From: Planctomycetota bacterium
Lineage (GTDB): Bacteria; Planctomycetota; Planctomycetia; Pirellulales; UBA1268
Reading direction: 5' to 3'
Assembly (NCBI GenBank): GCA_003669255.1
Contig: QWPO01000164.1
Location: 1-16,562 of the forward strand
Length of the DNA: 16,562 nucleotides
Part shown: in pieces, positions 7,413 through 14,125 of the stretch
How the letters are laid out: every line of letters begins with the position of its first letter
Position numbering within the stretch: position 1 is the stretch's first letter
The notes under the pieces: generated by a model
Told to the model about the DNA's origin: nothing
The model's input: only the letters and a program-made list of their open reading frames with translations
Databases searched by the model: none
Program-made: the position numbers and the translations under genes

Positions 7413-8108
7413 TCAGGCGGCCTGGAGGAACGGCGGAGCGGCGGCCACTTCGGGGCCTGCAAACTCGTAGCCAAACCGCTCGATGTCCTCGGCGAAATGG
7501 TCGCGGACGAGGGCGGCGAGGCGGTCGGTGTAGTAGTCGCGGTAATCGCCCCGGGTGCTCATGTTGGCCTGCCCCAGGGCGGCGTCGATGCCGATGCAGC
7601 GGCAGGCGTGGTCGAAGTCGGAGTGGAGCGATTCGTAGCGGCCGAGGAAGTTGACGATCACGTGGCCACGGTGGTCGGCCACCATCTTTGTCTGCGAGAT
7701 TTTGCCGCGGCCGATCTCGTAGCGGACGTAGGCCTCGAAGTCGGGCAGTCGGGCCGTGCGGCGCCGGCGATGACTGACGTGCCCGGAATGCCCTTCGGCG
7801 TCACGCAGAAAGTGATAGTAGGAGACGAGCAGATCCCACGGGTTGCGGACGAAGGCGAACGTGAACAGCGACTCATACGTCCCTGCGGGCAGGTTGCGAC
7901 GCAGTTCAGCGGCCGGCGTGTGCGGCCGAAACTTCCGCAGCCGATACGGCGCATAGTGGTTGACATGGATGCCGATCTTCGCGAGGCAGCGGTTGGCCCA
8001 GTAGTTGCCCGTGTGGTCGGCCAACCTCCAGAGCGCGTAGGCCACGCTCGAGCCTCCCGTCTTGGGCACGTGGACGAACGCGAACTTGTGGCGGTGTGAG
8101 ATCAGCAT
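7413..8108 (-). CDS. sulfotransferase family protein (PAPS-dependent)
   Basis: The 231-residue product has both cofactor motifs of the sulfotransferase fold near their usual places: the 5'-phosphosulfate loop FVHVPKTGGSS (residues 11-21) and the 3'-phosphate motif FAFVRNPWDLLVSYYHF (84-100, Arg88). The HVPKTGGSS form is typical of the carbohydrate sulfotransferase (family 2) type. Such enzymes transfer sulfate from PAPS to glycans or other hydroxyls; the acceptor cannot be inferred. ATG at 8108 is chosen because GGGGA lies 7 bases upstream and homology begins there; an extension to 8177 would run into repeat DNA. No signal peptide or membrane segment is seen, so it is probably cytoplasmic. 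The sulfatase and sulfated-glycan biology of marine planctomycetes fits, but this is background, not evidence. Confidence 0.85.
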   Translation of the reverse strand: MLISHRHKFAFVHVPKTGGSSVAYALWRLADHTGNYWANRCLAKIGIHVNHYAPYRLRKFRPHTPAAELRRNLPAGTYESLFTFAFVRNPWDLLVSYYHFLRDAEGHSGHVSHRRRRTARLPDFEAYVRYEIGRGKISQTKMVADHRGHVIVNFLGRYESLHSDFDHACRCIGIDAALGQANMSTRGDYRDYYTDRLAALVRDHFAEDIERFGYEFAGPEVAAAPPFLQAA

Positions 8109-8174
8109 GCGGTGTCCCCGGCGGGCCGCGGAGAATGGCGAAGCGGGGGCGTCGCCGCAAGGCCGGTTCAGTCG

Positions 8175-8193
8175 CACAGGTTTTCAGCCTGTG
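8175..8193. repeat. short palindromic intergenic repeat, CAGGTT-core family, copy 2 (inverted)
   Basis: CACAGG (8175-8180) and CCTGTG (8188-8193) pair, with a T-A and a G-U pair extending the stem inwards. Its reverse complement differs from the repeat at 6880-6898 by one base, so it is the same element in the opposite orientation. It sits upstream of the sulfotransferase start and downstream of lysA. Confidence 0.7.
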
Positions 8194-8203
8194 TCCGGTC
8201 CGC

Positions 8204-8259
8204 GCGCTTCGGGGCTGCACCTCGCTCGTGAATCCAAAAAGCCCCGAGCGCCAGCGAGG
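8204..8259. repeat. two overlapping inverted repeats (interleaved stems)
   Basis: Arm a, GCGCT-T-CGGGGCT (8204-8216), pairs with a', AGCCCCGAGCGC (8240-8251), as a 12-pair stem with one bulged T. Arm b, CCTCGCT (8220-8226), pairs perfectly with b', AGCGAGG (8253-8259). The order a-b-a'-b' is interleaved, so the stems are either alternatives or pseudoknotted. This is non-coding DNA between the sulfotransferase and lysA. The GCCCCGAGCGCCAGCGAGG-like segment resembles a repeat I associate with planctomycete genomes (recollection, not checked). Confidence 0.55.
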
Positions 8260-8304
8260 AGATGCACGGCATGAACTCCGCTCGGGCCGTAAGGCCGCGG
8301 GCGT

Positions 8305-8318
8305 CCCTCCACGGAGGG
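8305..8318 (-). terminator. GC hairpin downstream of lysA
   Basis: CCCTCC (8305-8310) and GGAGGG (8313-8318) form a tight inverted repeat 17 bases beyond the lysA stop on the minus strand. A second small stem, GGCC-GTAA-GGCC (8285-8296), follows. No T-run is present; a terminator role is a guess from position. Confidence 0.3.
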
Positions 8319-8334
8319 CTTGTTCCAACTGTAT

Positions 8335-9624
8335 TCAGACGCACTCGCCGCGGACGAGGTCTTCGGGCGTCTGGCGGGCGCGGACGAGGCGATGCTTGCC
8401 GTCGTCGACGAGCACCTCGGCCGGCAGGGGCTTGGAGTTGTAGTTGCTCGCCATTACGAATCCGTAGGCGCCGGCGATCTCGATCACCAGCAGGTCGCCC
8501 GCACCGGCCGCGGGCAGCGGCCGTGTGGCCACGAAGCCGCCGTCGGTCTGCGTGAAGATGTCGCCCGACTCGCATAAGGGGCCGCCCACCGCCACCTCTT
8601 CGAGCCCCTGGGCCGCGTCGTCGCCCTGCGGGCAGATGCTCATTGGATGGTAGGAGCCGTAGAGCACGGGCCGCGCGAGCGTGTTGAAGCCGGCGTCGAC
8701 GAGCAGATACTTCCGCGTGCCCTGCTTCTTCACCGCCCGCACCTCGGTGATCACGAAGCCGCTCTCGGCGGTGAGATACCGCCCCGGCTCGATCTCCAGG
8801 CGGATGCGGTGGCCGAAGCGGTCTTCGAGCCGCTTGCGCGTGGCGTCCCAGAGCGTGAAGTAGCCGGAGAGGTCGGCGTGCACCTCACCCGGCTTGTAGG
8901 GCACGGGCAGGCCTCCGCCGGCGCTCACCATGGTGAGCGACCGCCCCACCTCGATCGCCACGCGCTCAAGCGCCTCAGCCACCTCGGCAAGGTGCGCGAG
9001 ATCGGTACCGCTGCCGATATGCATGTGGAGGCCGCTCACCTGCAGGCCGGCCCACTCGGCGCGGCGGAGCACGTCGGGAATCTCCTCGTGCCAGATCCCG
9101 TGCTTCGAGCCCTCGCCGCCGGTGTTGGTCTTCTGACTGTGGCCGTGTCCGAAGCCGGGGTTCACGCGGAGCGTGATCGACGCACCCGGCATCCGCTCTG
9201 CCAACTGCTCGATCATGTCGGCCGAGCCGCAGTTCACATGGATGCCGTGCTTCACGACGGCGTCGAGGCTCGCGCGGTCGAAGATGTCGGCCGTGTAGAC
9301 GATCGGATGAGCCGGCGGCAGCCCGTCTGCTCCGGGCGTGTGTGCGGCATGTGGGGTGTAGCCCGCGGCGAGCGCCCGATGGATCTCACCGGTGCTCACG
9401 GCATCCACGAGCACGCCCTCGCGGCGGACGACGTCGAGCACCGCCAGGTTGGAGCAGGCCTTCTGCGCAAACCGGACGGTATCCCACGCGGCAAGATCGC
9501 GGCAGCGGCGGCGGATCATCTCCGCGTCATACACATAGAGCGGCGTGCCATACCGCTCGGCGAGTTCAGCAACACTCACGCCGGCGATCTCGCGGCGGAG
9601 CCCAGGGACAGACGATGCGATCAT
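8335..9624 (-). CDS. lysA: diaminopimelate decarboxylase
   Basis: The 429-residue product is a fold type III PLP decarboxylase that makes L-lysine from meso-diaminopimelate. The cofactor lysine is K55 in VRFAQKACSN. Further marks are VNPGFGHGHSQKTNTGG with SKHGIW, the HMHIGSG loop, the glycine loop SAGGGLPVPY, EPGRYL, and the active-site cysteine C351 in GGPLCESGD. The AQKACSN and GFGHGHSQKTNTGG forms are those of the E. coli-type enzyme rather than the commoner YAxKAN type. A short insertion (HTPGADGLPPAH) follows ALAAGYTP compared with E. coli. Start is ATG 9624; no Shine-Dalgarno stands before it, and the 29 bases separating it from the upstream secreted-protein gene are almost all pyrimidine. 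Translation may depend on coupling to that gene. Confidence 0.95.
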   Translation of the reverse strand: MIASSVPGLRREIAGVSVAELAERYGTPLYVYDAEMIRRRCRDLAAWDTVRFAQKACSNLAVLDVVRREGVLVDAVSTGEIHRALAAGYTPHAAHTPGADGLPPAHPIVYTADIFDRASLDAVVKHGIHVNCGSADMIEQLAERMPGASITLRVNPGFGHGHSQKTNTGGEGSKHGIWHEEIPDVLRRAEWAGLQVSGLHMHIGSGTDLAHLAEVAEALERVAIEVGRSLTMVSAGGGLPVPYKPGEVHADLSGYFTLWDATRKRLEDRFGHRIRLEIEPGRYLTAESGFVITEVRAVKKQGTRKYLLVDAGFNTLARPVLYGSYHPMSICPQGDDAAQGLEEVAVGGPLCESGDIFTQTDGGFVATRPLPAAGAGDLLVIEIAGAYGFVMASNYNSKPLPAEVLVDDGKHRLVRARQTPEDLVRGECV

Positions 9625-9653
9625 GTCAGAGAAAGCGAGAAGAAGAGAGAATG

Positions 9654-11369
9654 TTAGGGAGCGATGGCGGGCGTGTTGTCTTTCTCGATCGGTCGCGGCT
9701 GGGCGGGCCGCAGCGGCACCGCCGGGCGAACCCGCGGCGACTCCTGCTGCACCGCCGTGCTCGCGGCGACCGTCTGCAGCGCACCGGCGTCGGCCGAGAG
9801 CCTGAGCGTCAGGCCGCGGTCGATCGGCTTCACCGAGAACTGCACCTGCGTCGAATCTTTCTTCGCAGCCTGGTCAGCGACGTCTCCAAGCGCCTCGCCC
9901 TGCGGGTCGTCGGGGCTGAAGGCCTTCATCATCTTGGCCGCATAGCCAACCATGGCGGCGAGCGAGGCATCGACGCCAGCAAACGGCGCCGCTTCGGCCA
10001 CCGGCTTGCCGCCGGCCGCCAGTGCCGCGGCCAGCCGCTTCTTCACATCGCCGCCGGTGAGGAGATAGGCATGGTCAGGAGTGACGGCCAGCGTGAGCTT
10101 CACGCTCTCGCCCAGCCGCTCGGCGGCGGGCGTGCCCGACACATCGACCGTGATCTCGTGGAGCGTGGCCGCGCCTTCCTTGCCCGTGTCGAAGGCCGCC
10201 TTCACCTGCGGCGGCAGCGCGTCGGCCTTGCCGAGCCGTTCCTTGACCTGCTTCTGCAGGGCGGCGCCGTCCTTCACCTTCATGCCGACCGTGACCGACG
10301 GCAGCGGGCTCGTGCTATCGGCGGCGCTCGTGTCGACCGTGAACCCCGTGTCGATCGTGCCGGTGTCGAGCATCGCGGCCACGAGATCGCGGACGAGGCT
10401 GGCGACGACGCGGCTGGGCGGATCGTCATCGGCCTGTTCGAGTGCCTCGTCGAGGCCGGCCCGCACCGCCGCCCGGCCCTCGGCGGGCACATTCACGACA
10501 TAGTGGCCGCGAAGGGCCGCCTGCTTGCCGTCGGCCGTGGCCGGCGACGCGATCGTCGAGGCGGCCTTGCCGGCGTCCTTGAGCGACGCCACGCCGGCAG
10601 CATCCGCCTTGAGGACAGTGGTGATGTCGAGGTGGACGTCGTCCTTCTCGGTGTCGATGGCTAAGCCGAAGAGCAGCTTCTCGACGTCCTCGAGTTTGTC
10701 GATGCCAATCCGCAGCAACCGGTCGTCCATCGGCTGCCCCTGGGCGGCCGCATTGCGGGACGCCTCGTCGAGCAGCGCCTTGAGCCGTTCCCGCATGTCG
10801 CCCGGCATCCGGCTGGGGAAGAGTTCGATGGCGATCGAATAGTCCTTGGACAGCGGCTCGATGATCGTGAGCGGATCAGCGACGTCGAGTGGCGAGCCCG
10901 GCTGCGAGAGGATTGCCCAGCCGTCCCGTTCCGCGATCTCAAGCGGCGGCGCGCCCGGTGGGCTGATTCGCCGGACACCATCGACCTCTTCGACGGGGCC
11001 GGTCATGCCCTGGATCGCGCCGAGCAGTTTGTCGAGATCCTTCACCGGCACGACGGCGTGGGCCGTGGGCAGCGGCCCGCCCTCCGTCGTGATCATGATG
11101 CCGACCGGTCGCTTTACGTCGAGGCCAGCGAGGCCCTTGCCCTGCGTGGCCAGGAGGATGAACGACTCTGCGAAGCCGGCGAGGGTGGGATTGCCCACCT
11201 GTTCGCCCACCCAGGTGAGCTGGCTGCGGAGGTCTGCATAGGGATCGATGGCCACGACGGCGATCACCTCGGGCTTGTCGGCGGCGCGGACGGCGGCCGA
11301 GCAGGCGATGGCCAGAATGCCGGCGATGGCGGCACGGCGGCGAAGAGAGGAGCGGAGGCAGGAACGCAT
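9654..11369 (-). CDS. secreted protein of unknown function, 571 residues
   Basis: I do not recognise a named family. The product starts with a clear signal peptide (basic MRSCLRSSLRRRAAIAG, hydrophobic core, likely cut after AVRA), then a long region of alternating beta and helix segments without transmembrane spans or catalytic motifs I can identify. Two stretches read alike in style, PVGIMITTEGGPLPTAHAVV (near 85-104) and the later TLAVTPDHAYLLTGGDVKKR, both suggesting beta strands followed by a helix, so an internal repeat is possible. The tail is Pro-rich (RPAVPLRPAQPRPIEKDNTP). ATG 11369 is chosen for its GAGG seven bases upstream and the signal peptide that begins there; an extension to 11465 lacks support. 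It lies directly before lysA with 29 bases between, so the two are probably co-transcribed. It is divergent from the M50 protease gene. Confidence 0.8.
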   Translation of the reverse strand: MRSCLRSSLRRRAAIAGILAIACSAAVRAADKPEVIAVVAIDPYADLRSQLTWVGEQVGNPTLAGFAESFILLATQGKGLAGLDVKRPVGIMITTEGGPLPTAHAVVPVKDLDKLLGAIQGMTGPVEEVDGVRRISPPGAPPLEIAERDGWAILSQPGSPLDVADPLTIIEPLSKDYSIAIELFPSRMPGDMRERLKALLDEASRNAAAQGQPMDDRLLRIGIDKLEDVEKLLFGLAIDTEKDDVHLDITTVLKADAAGVASLKDAGKAASTIASPATADGKQAALRGHYVVNVPAEGRAAVRAGLDEALEQADDDPPSRVVASLVRDLVAAMLDTGTIDTGFTVDTSAADSTSPLPSVTVGMKVKDGAALQKQVKERLGKADALPPQVKAAFDTGKEGAATLHEITVDVSGTPAAERLGESVKLTLAVTPDHAYLLTGGDVKKRLAAALAAGGKPVAEAAPFAGVDASLAAMVGYAAKMMKAFSPDDPQGEALGDVADQAAKKDSTQVQFSVKPIDRGLTLRLSADAGALQTVAASTAVQQESPRVRPAVPLRPAQPRPIEKDNTPAIAP

Positions 11370-11472
11370 GAAAAACCTCGGGCGGTGCCGGGAGTGAAAC
11401 CGGTCGTGAAAACGGATCCGACAGTTTATCAGAAGGCTGCGAAAACCTGTATTCTTGCGATCCACACAAACA
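11370..11472. promoter_or_regulatory. divergent intergenic region with weak promoter candidates
   Basis: This 103-base gap must hold starts for the 571-residue protein gene and the M50 protease. It is less GC-rich than its surroundings. On the plus strand TTATCA (11426-11431), 18 bases and TATTCT (11450-11455) each match consensus at 4 of 6. On the minus strand a TGATAAACT stretch is a possible -10 without a good -35. Confidence 0.35.
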
Positions 11473-12375
11473 ATGCAGCCTCCGCACTCGCACTCCGGGC
11501 CCGACCTCGAGACACTCCTCCGGTCGCGGCCGTCGCCGCGGCTTCGGTTGCAGGGGTTGCTTTATCTCCTGACGTGCATGACCACGTTCGCAGCCGGCGC
11601 AGCCGGCTGGCAGCCGCTGCTCTTGGGCCTCGACGAGATCGGGCCCGACCTCGCGGCCCACTGGCCCCGAGGGCTCGCCTACGCCGCTGCCGTGATGGCC
11701 GTGCTCACGGCGCACGAGGCGGGCCACTTCATCGCCGCATGGATCCACCGCATCCCCGCCACACTCCCGTTCTTTATCCCGGTGCCAGTCCTGCTCACGG
11801 GCACGCTCGGTGCCGTGATCGGCATGGAGGGAGCGCGGGCCAATCGCCGGCAACTCTTCGACATCGCGGTGGCGGGCCCGCTCGCCGGGCTCGCGGTGGC
11901 CGTGCCGCTGCTGGCACTCGGGTTCGTGACCGGCGGCGGCCCCGATGCCGACACCCCCTTCGCGATGCCGCCGCTGGCCCGGTGGGTGCAGTCGCTGGTA
12001 CGGCCCGACCTGCCAGCCGATGCCGTGGTCGCCCCCAATGCGCTCTTCATGGCCGGCTGGGTGGGATTGCTCGTGACGGGGCTCAACATGATGCCGATGA
12101 GCCAACTCGACGGCGGGCACATCTGCCGCGCCGTCTTTGGCCAGGCCGGCAACTGGGTGGCCCGAGGCGTGCTGCTCGCGTCCATGGCGGCGGTCATCGT
12201 GACGGGGCAGTTCAACTGGGTGGTGATGCTGGTGCTGGTGACCCTGATGGGGGTCGATCACCCGCCGATCGCCGACGACGGCCGGCCCCTGGGGACGCTG
12301 CGGACGGCCCTCGGCCTGGCGGTCTTGGTGATCCCGGTGCTGACGTTCATGCCCGAGCCGATGCGGCTGGAATGA
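11473..12375 (+). CDS. M50 family membrane metalloprotease (site-2 protease type)
   Basis: The 300-residue product is a multispanning membrane protein with the zinc site HEAGH (residues 81-85) in a hydrophobic segment, and the third-ligand motif NMMPMSQLDGGHI with Asp213. Between them are FFIPVPVLLTGTLGAVIGM and RRQLFDIAVAGPLAGLAVA, a pattern like the EGY/cyanobacterial-type M50 proteases that lack PDZ domains. About six or seven hydrophobic segments are visible (roughly 28-46, 66-80, 100-120, 130-152, 193-210, 225-255, 275-293). Such proteases cut membrane proteins within the bilayer, for example anti-sigma factors; the substrate here is unknown and no sigma or anti-sigma gene is adjacent. 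ATG 11473 is chosen; no Shine-Dalgarno is seen, and a TTG at 11455 is a weaker alternative. Confidence 0.88.
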   Translation: MQPPHSHSGPDLETLLRSRPSPRLRLQGLLYLLTCMTTFAAGAAGWQPLLLGLDEIGPDLAAHWPRGLAYAAAVMAVLTAHEAGHFIAAWIHRIPATLPFFIPVPVLLTGTLGAVIGMEGARANRRQLFDIAVAGPLAGLAVAVPLLALGFVTGGGPDADTPFAMPPLARWVQSLVRPDLPADAVVAPNALFMAGWVGLLVTGLNMMPMSQLDGGHICRAVFGQAGNWVARGVLLASMAAVIVTGQFNWVVMLVLVTLMGVDHPPIADDGRPLGTLRTALGLAVLVIPVLTFMPEPMRLE

Positions 12376-12492
12376 CGGCCATGTACCGGGAAATTGCCCC
12401 GAGCCGAACCGTAGGCTATCCCTGAACGTACTGCGGATGTCGCCGGCGCGGCCGGCAGTCCGTCGGCACGCCTTCTTCCGTCGGGGTTTTTC
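12376..12492 (+). promoter_or_regulatory. intergenic gap upstream of the LEPR/FKBP gene
   Basis: TTGCCC (12394-12399), 17 bases and TATCCC (12417-12422) form only a weak promoter candidate. A GCCGGC-GCG-GCCGGC palindrome follows it. GGGG before the ATG is a marginal ribosome site. Nothing else is recognisable. Confidence 0.25.
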
Positions 12493-13962
12493 ATGGCCGC
12501 GCGTCGTCCGTCCGATCGATCGTCTGCTCGCCGCCGAGCCGCGGCCACGAGCCGCTTGAGGCTCGAGGCCCTCGAGCCGAGGCAGGTGTTCGCGCACTCG
12601 ATGGTGGCGATCGGTAGCGACATCGGCCCGGGGAGCAGGCCGCTGATCCAGTTGGTGGAGGCGGAAACCGGTACGGTGGTCGCCGAGACGCTCGCTTTCG
12701 AGGAGGCTTTTCGCGGCGGCACGCGGTTGGCCATGGCGAACGTCGACGGCCGTCCGGGCAATGAGATCGTCATTGGATCGGGGCCGGGGCGGGTCGCCGA
12801 GATCTGCGTGTTCACGATCGATGGCGTGGGGGAAAACACCACGCTCCGCGAACTGCCCGAGTTCCGACTGCGGCCGTTTGGCAACTCGTATTTCGGCGGC
12901 ATCGCGGTTGCGGCGGGCGAGGTCAACGGCGACAGCCATGCGGACATCGCCGCGGCGAAGTCGCGAGGCTCGGAGGTGAGCGTGTTCCTCTCGCCGGCGT
13001 TTGGCGGCTCGATTTCCCAGACGCCGTACCAAACGTTTGTCCCATTCGGTGGCGGTGCCCTCGGCGGGGCGGCACTTGCGTTTGCCGACGTCGGCACATT
13101 CGTCAATGGTTCGCTGGTGGACGGCACGAAGGCCGACGGCCTGGCCGAACTTGCGGTCGTCAGCGGCACGGGCATGAAGCCGGTGGTCAAGATCTACGAT
13201 CTCTCTGGGGCGACAGCCCGCACGGTCGACAGATTTACGCCGTTCACGCCATCGCTCGTTGGCGGGATGTCGGTGGCCGCCGGCCGCTACGACGCCAACC
13301 AGATCGACGACGTCATCGTGACCAGCGGCAGCGGCGGGCCGGGCACGCAGATCTACGACGGCACGGTGTCGGCGGCGGCAAACGCCCGGCTGGCCAGCTT
13401 TGCCGCGTTCGCGGGCTCTGCGACTCCGAAGGCGGCCGCGTTTACTGCCCCGGTGGATCGCAACGGCGACGGACGGATCGACGGCTTCGGAGAGGTGCAG
13501 GGGCTCTCCGGCGGTGGCGGTGCGGCAGGGCTTGCCTTCCTCGGCCAGTCGGGGACTCGGACGAACCTGTTTGCGAACGTGAAGGGGCCGCAGCGGGCCG
13601 CCTCGGCGCGGACATCGTACAGCGACTTCCAGACGACGCTCTCCGGCATCACGTATCGGGTGATCAAGCCCGGCACAGGCGCCACGCCGAAGGTTGGGGA
13701 CAAGGTGACGACCCACTACACCGGCTGGCTGACAGACGGCACGAAGTTTGATAGTTCCCGCGACAAGAAGACGCCGTTCTCGTTCACGCTCGGCCAGGGC
13801 CAGGTGATCAAGGGCTGGGACGAGATCGTCGCGAAGATGAACGTAGGCGAGCGGGTGACGGCGATCATTCCGGCGAGTCTCGCCTATGGCTCAACGGCGC
13901 GGCCGGGCATCCCGGCGAACTCGACGCTCGTCTTCGACATGCGGCTCCTGTCGGTGGGGTGA
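12493..13962 (+). CDS. secreted LEPR-leader protein with FG-GAP-like repeats and C-terminal FKBP-type peptidyl-prolyl isomerase
   Basis: The 489-residue protein has three parts. The N-terminus (1-34) is a basic stretch followed by LRLEALEPRQVFA, the planctomycete LEPR-XLL-type leader found on exported proteins. Residues about 46-340 hold four or five FG-GAP/VCBS-like units: ANVDGRPGNEIVIGSG (near 82), GEVNGDSHADIAAA (near 141), a unit near 190-240, RYDANQIDDVIVTSGSGGPG (near 263) and DRNGDGRIDG (322-331), with Asp/Asn spacing typical of calcium loops. Residues 384-489 are a complete FKBP domain with the ligand-pocket signatures HYTGWLTDGTKFDSSRD, VIKGW, AYG and LVFDMRLL, so catalytic activity is likely. 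It should act outside the cytoplasm, perhaps folding or binding surface proteins. FG-GAP units probably form a beta-propeller. Such a fusion is unusual in my knowledge of FKBPs. Confidence 0.9.
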   Translation: MAARRPSDRSSARRRAAATSRLRLEALEPRQVFAHSMVAIGSDIGPGSRPLIQLVEAETGTVVAETLAFEEAFRGGTRLAMANVDGRPGNEIVIGSGPGRVAEICVFTIDGVGENTTLRELPEFRLRPFGNSYFGGIAVAAGEVNGDSHADIAAAKSRGSEVSVFLSPAFGGSISQTPYQTFVPFGGGALGGAALAFADVGTFVNGSLVDGTKADGLAELAVVSGTGMKPVVKIYDLSGATARTVDRFTPFTPSLVGGMSVAAGRYDANQIDDVIVTSGSGGPGTQIYDGTVSAAANARLASFAAFAGSATPKAAAFTAPVDRNGDGRIDGFGEVQGLSGGGGAAGLAFLGQSGTRTNLFANVKGPQRAASARTSYSDFQTTLSGITYRVIKPGTGATPKVGDKVTTHYTGWLTDGTKFDSSRDKKTPFSFTLGQGQVIKGWDEIVAKMNVGERVTAIIPASLAYGSTARPGIPANSTLVFDMRLLSVG

Positions 13963-13974
13963 CGCCGAAGCGTA

Positions 13975-13997
13975 GGTGCAGGTTGGTAACCTGCACC
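13975..13997. repeat. short palindromic intergenic repeat, CAGGTT-core family, copy 3
   Basis: GGTGCAGGTT (13975-13984) and AACCTGCACC (13988-13997) form a perfect 10-pair stem with a GGT loop. With its CGTA lead-in it makes a 27-base unit (13971-13997) repeated exactly at 14070-14096. It lies just beyond the stop of the FKBP-fusion gene. Confidence 0.85.
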
Positions 13998-14022
13998 CAA
14001 ACAGCGGCCGGCGGAGCGCATT

Positions 14023-14043
14023 CCGCAGGCTACCAGCCTGCGG
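14023..14043. repeat. short palindromic intergenic repeat, copy 4 (inverted, stem-covarying)
   Basis: CCGCAGGCT (14023-14031) and AGCCTGCGG (14035-14043) form a perfect 9-pair stem with an ACC loop. Read in reverse, with its flanking CTACG, it is the same element as the neighbours. Its stem differs from theirs by paired changes on both arms (GGTT/AACC becomes GGCT/AGCC), keeping the hairpin. Confidence 0.8.
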
Positions 14044-14073
14044 CTACGTGCGGATGGTCGATCTGATCACGTA

Positions 14074-14096
14074 GGTGCAGGTTGGTAACCTGCACC
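14074..14096. repeat. short palindromic intergenic repeat, CAGGTT-core family, copy 5
   Basis: This copy is identical to copy 3 over 27 bases (14070-14096), 99 bases downstream of it in the same orientation. It has the same 10-pair stem and GGT loop. Confidence 0.85.
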
Positions 14097-14106
14097 GTCT
14101 TTCACG

Positions 14107-14121
14107 CAGGTTAAAAACCTC
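14107..14121. repeat. degenerate palindromic repeat, copy 6
   Basis: CAGGTT-AAA-AACCTC keeps a 5-pair stem (AGGTT/AACCT) but has lost the outermost pair of the core. It ends five bases before the stop of the minus-strand metallopeptidase, so the array fills the gap between two convergent genes and may act as a bidirectional terminator. Confidence 0.55.
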
Positions 14122-14125
14122 CGCC

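Noticed and set aside
8109..8334. Short open frames through the gap between sulfotransferase and lysA
   Set aside because: Their protein strings (for example TGFQPVSGPRASG, SPERQRGDAR) are translations of intergenic repeats that recur in planctomycete genomes, not conserved proteins.
11443..11450. AAAACCTG-like half of the CAGGTT repeat in the divergent gap
   Set aside because: The partner arm is missing, so it is likely chance.
10939..13716. A 925-codon minus-strand open frame across the M50 and FKBP-fusion genes
   Set aside because: It crosses several genes and intergenic gaps with Arg/His/Pro-rich low-complexity protein; it is a GC shadow.
13971..14121. Repeats considered as a small CRISPR array
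   Set aside because: Units are palindromes in alternating orientation, spacers are unequal, one unit is stem-covarying, the same element is scattered elsewhere, and no cas genes are present.
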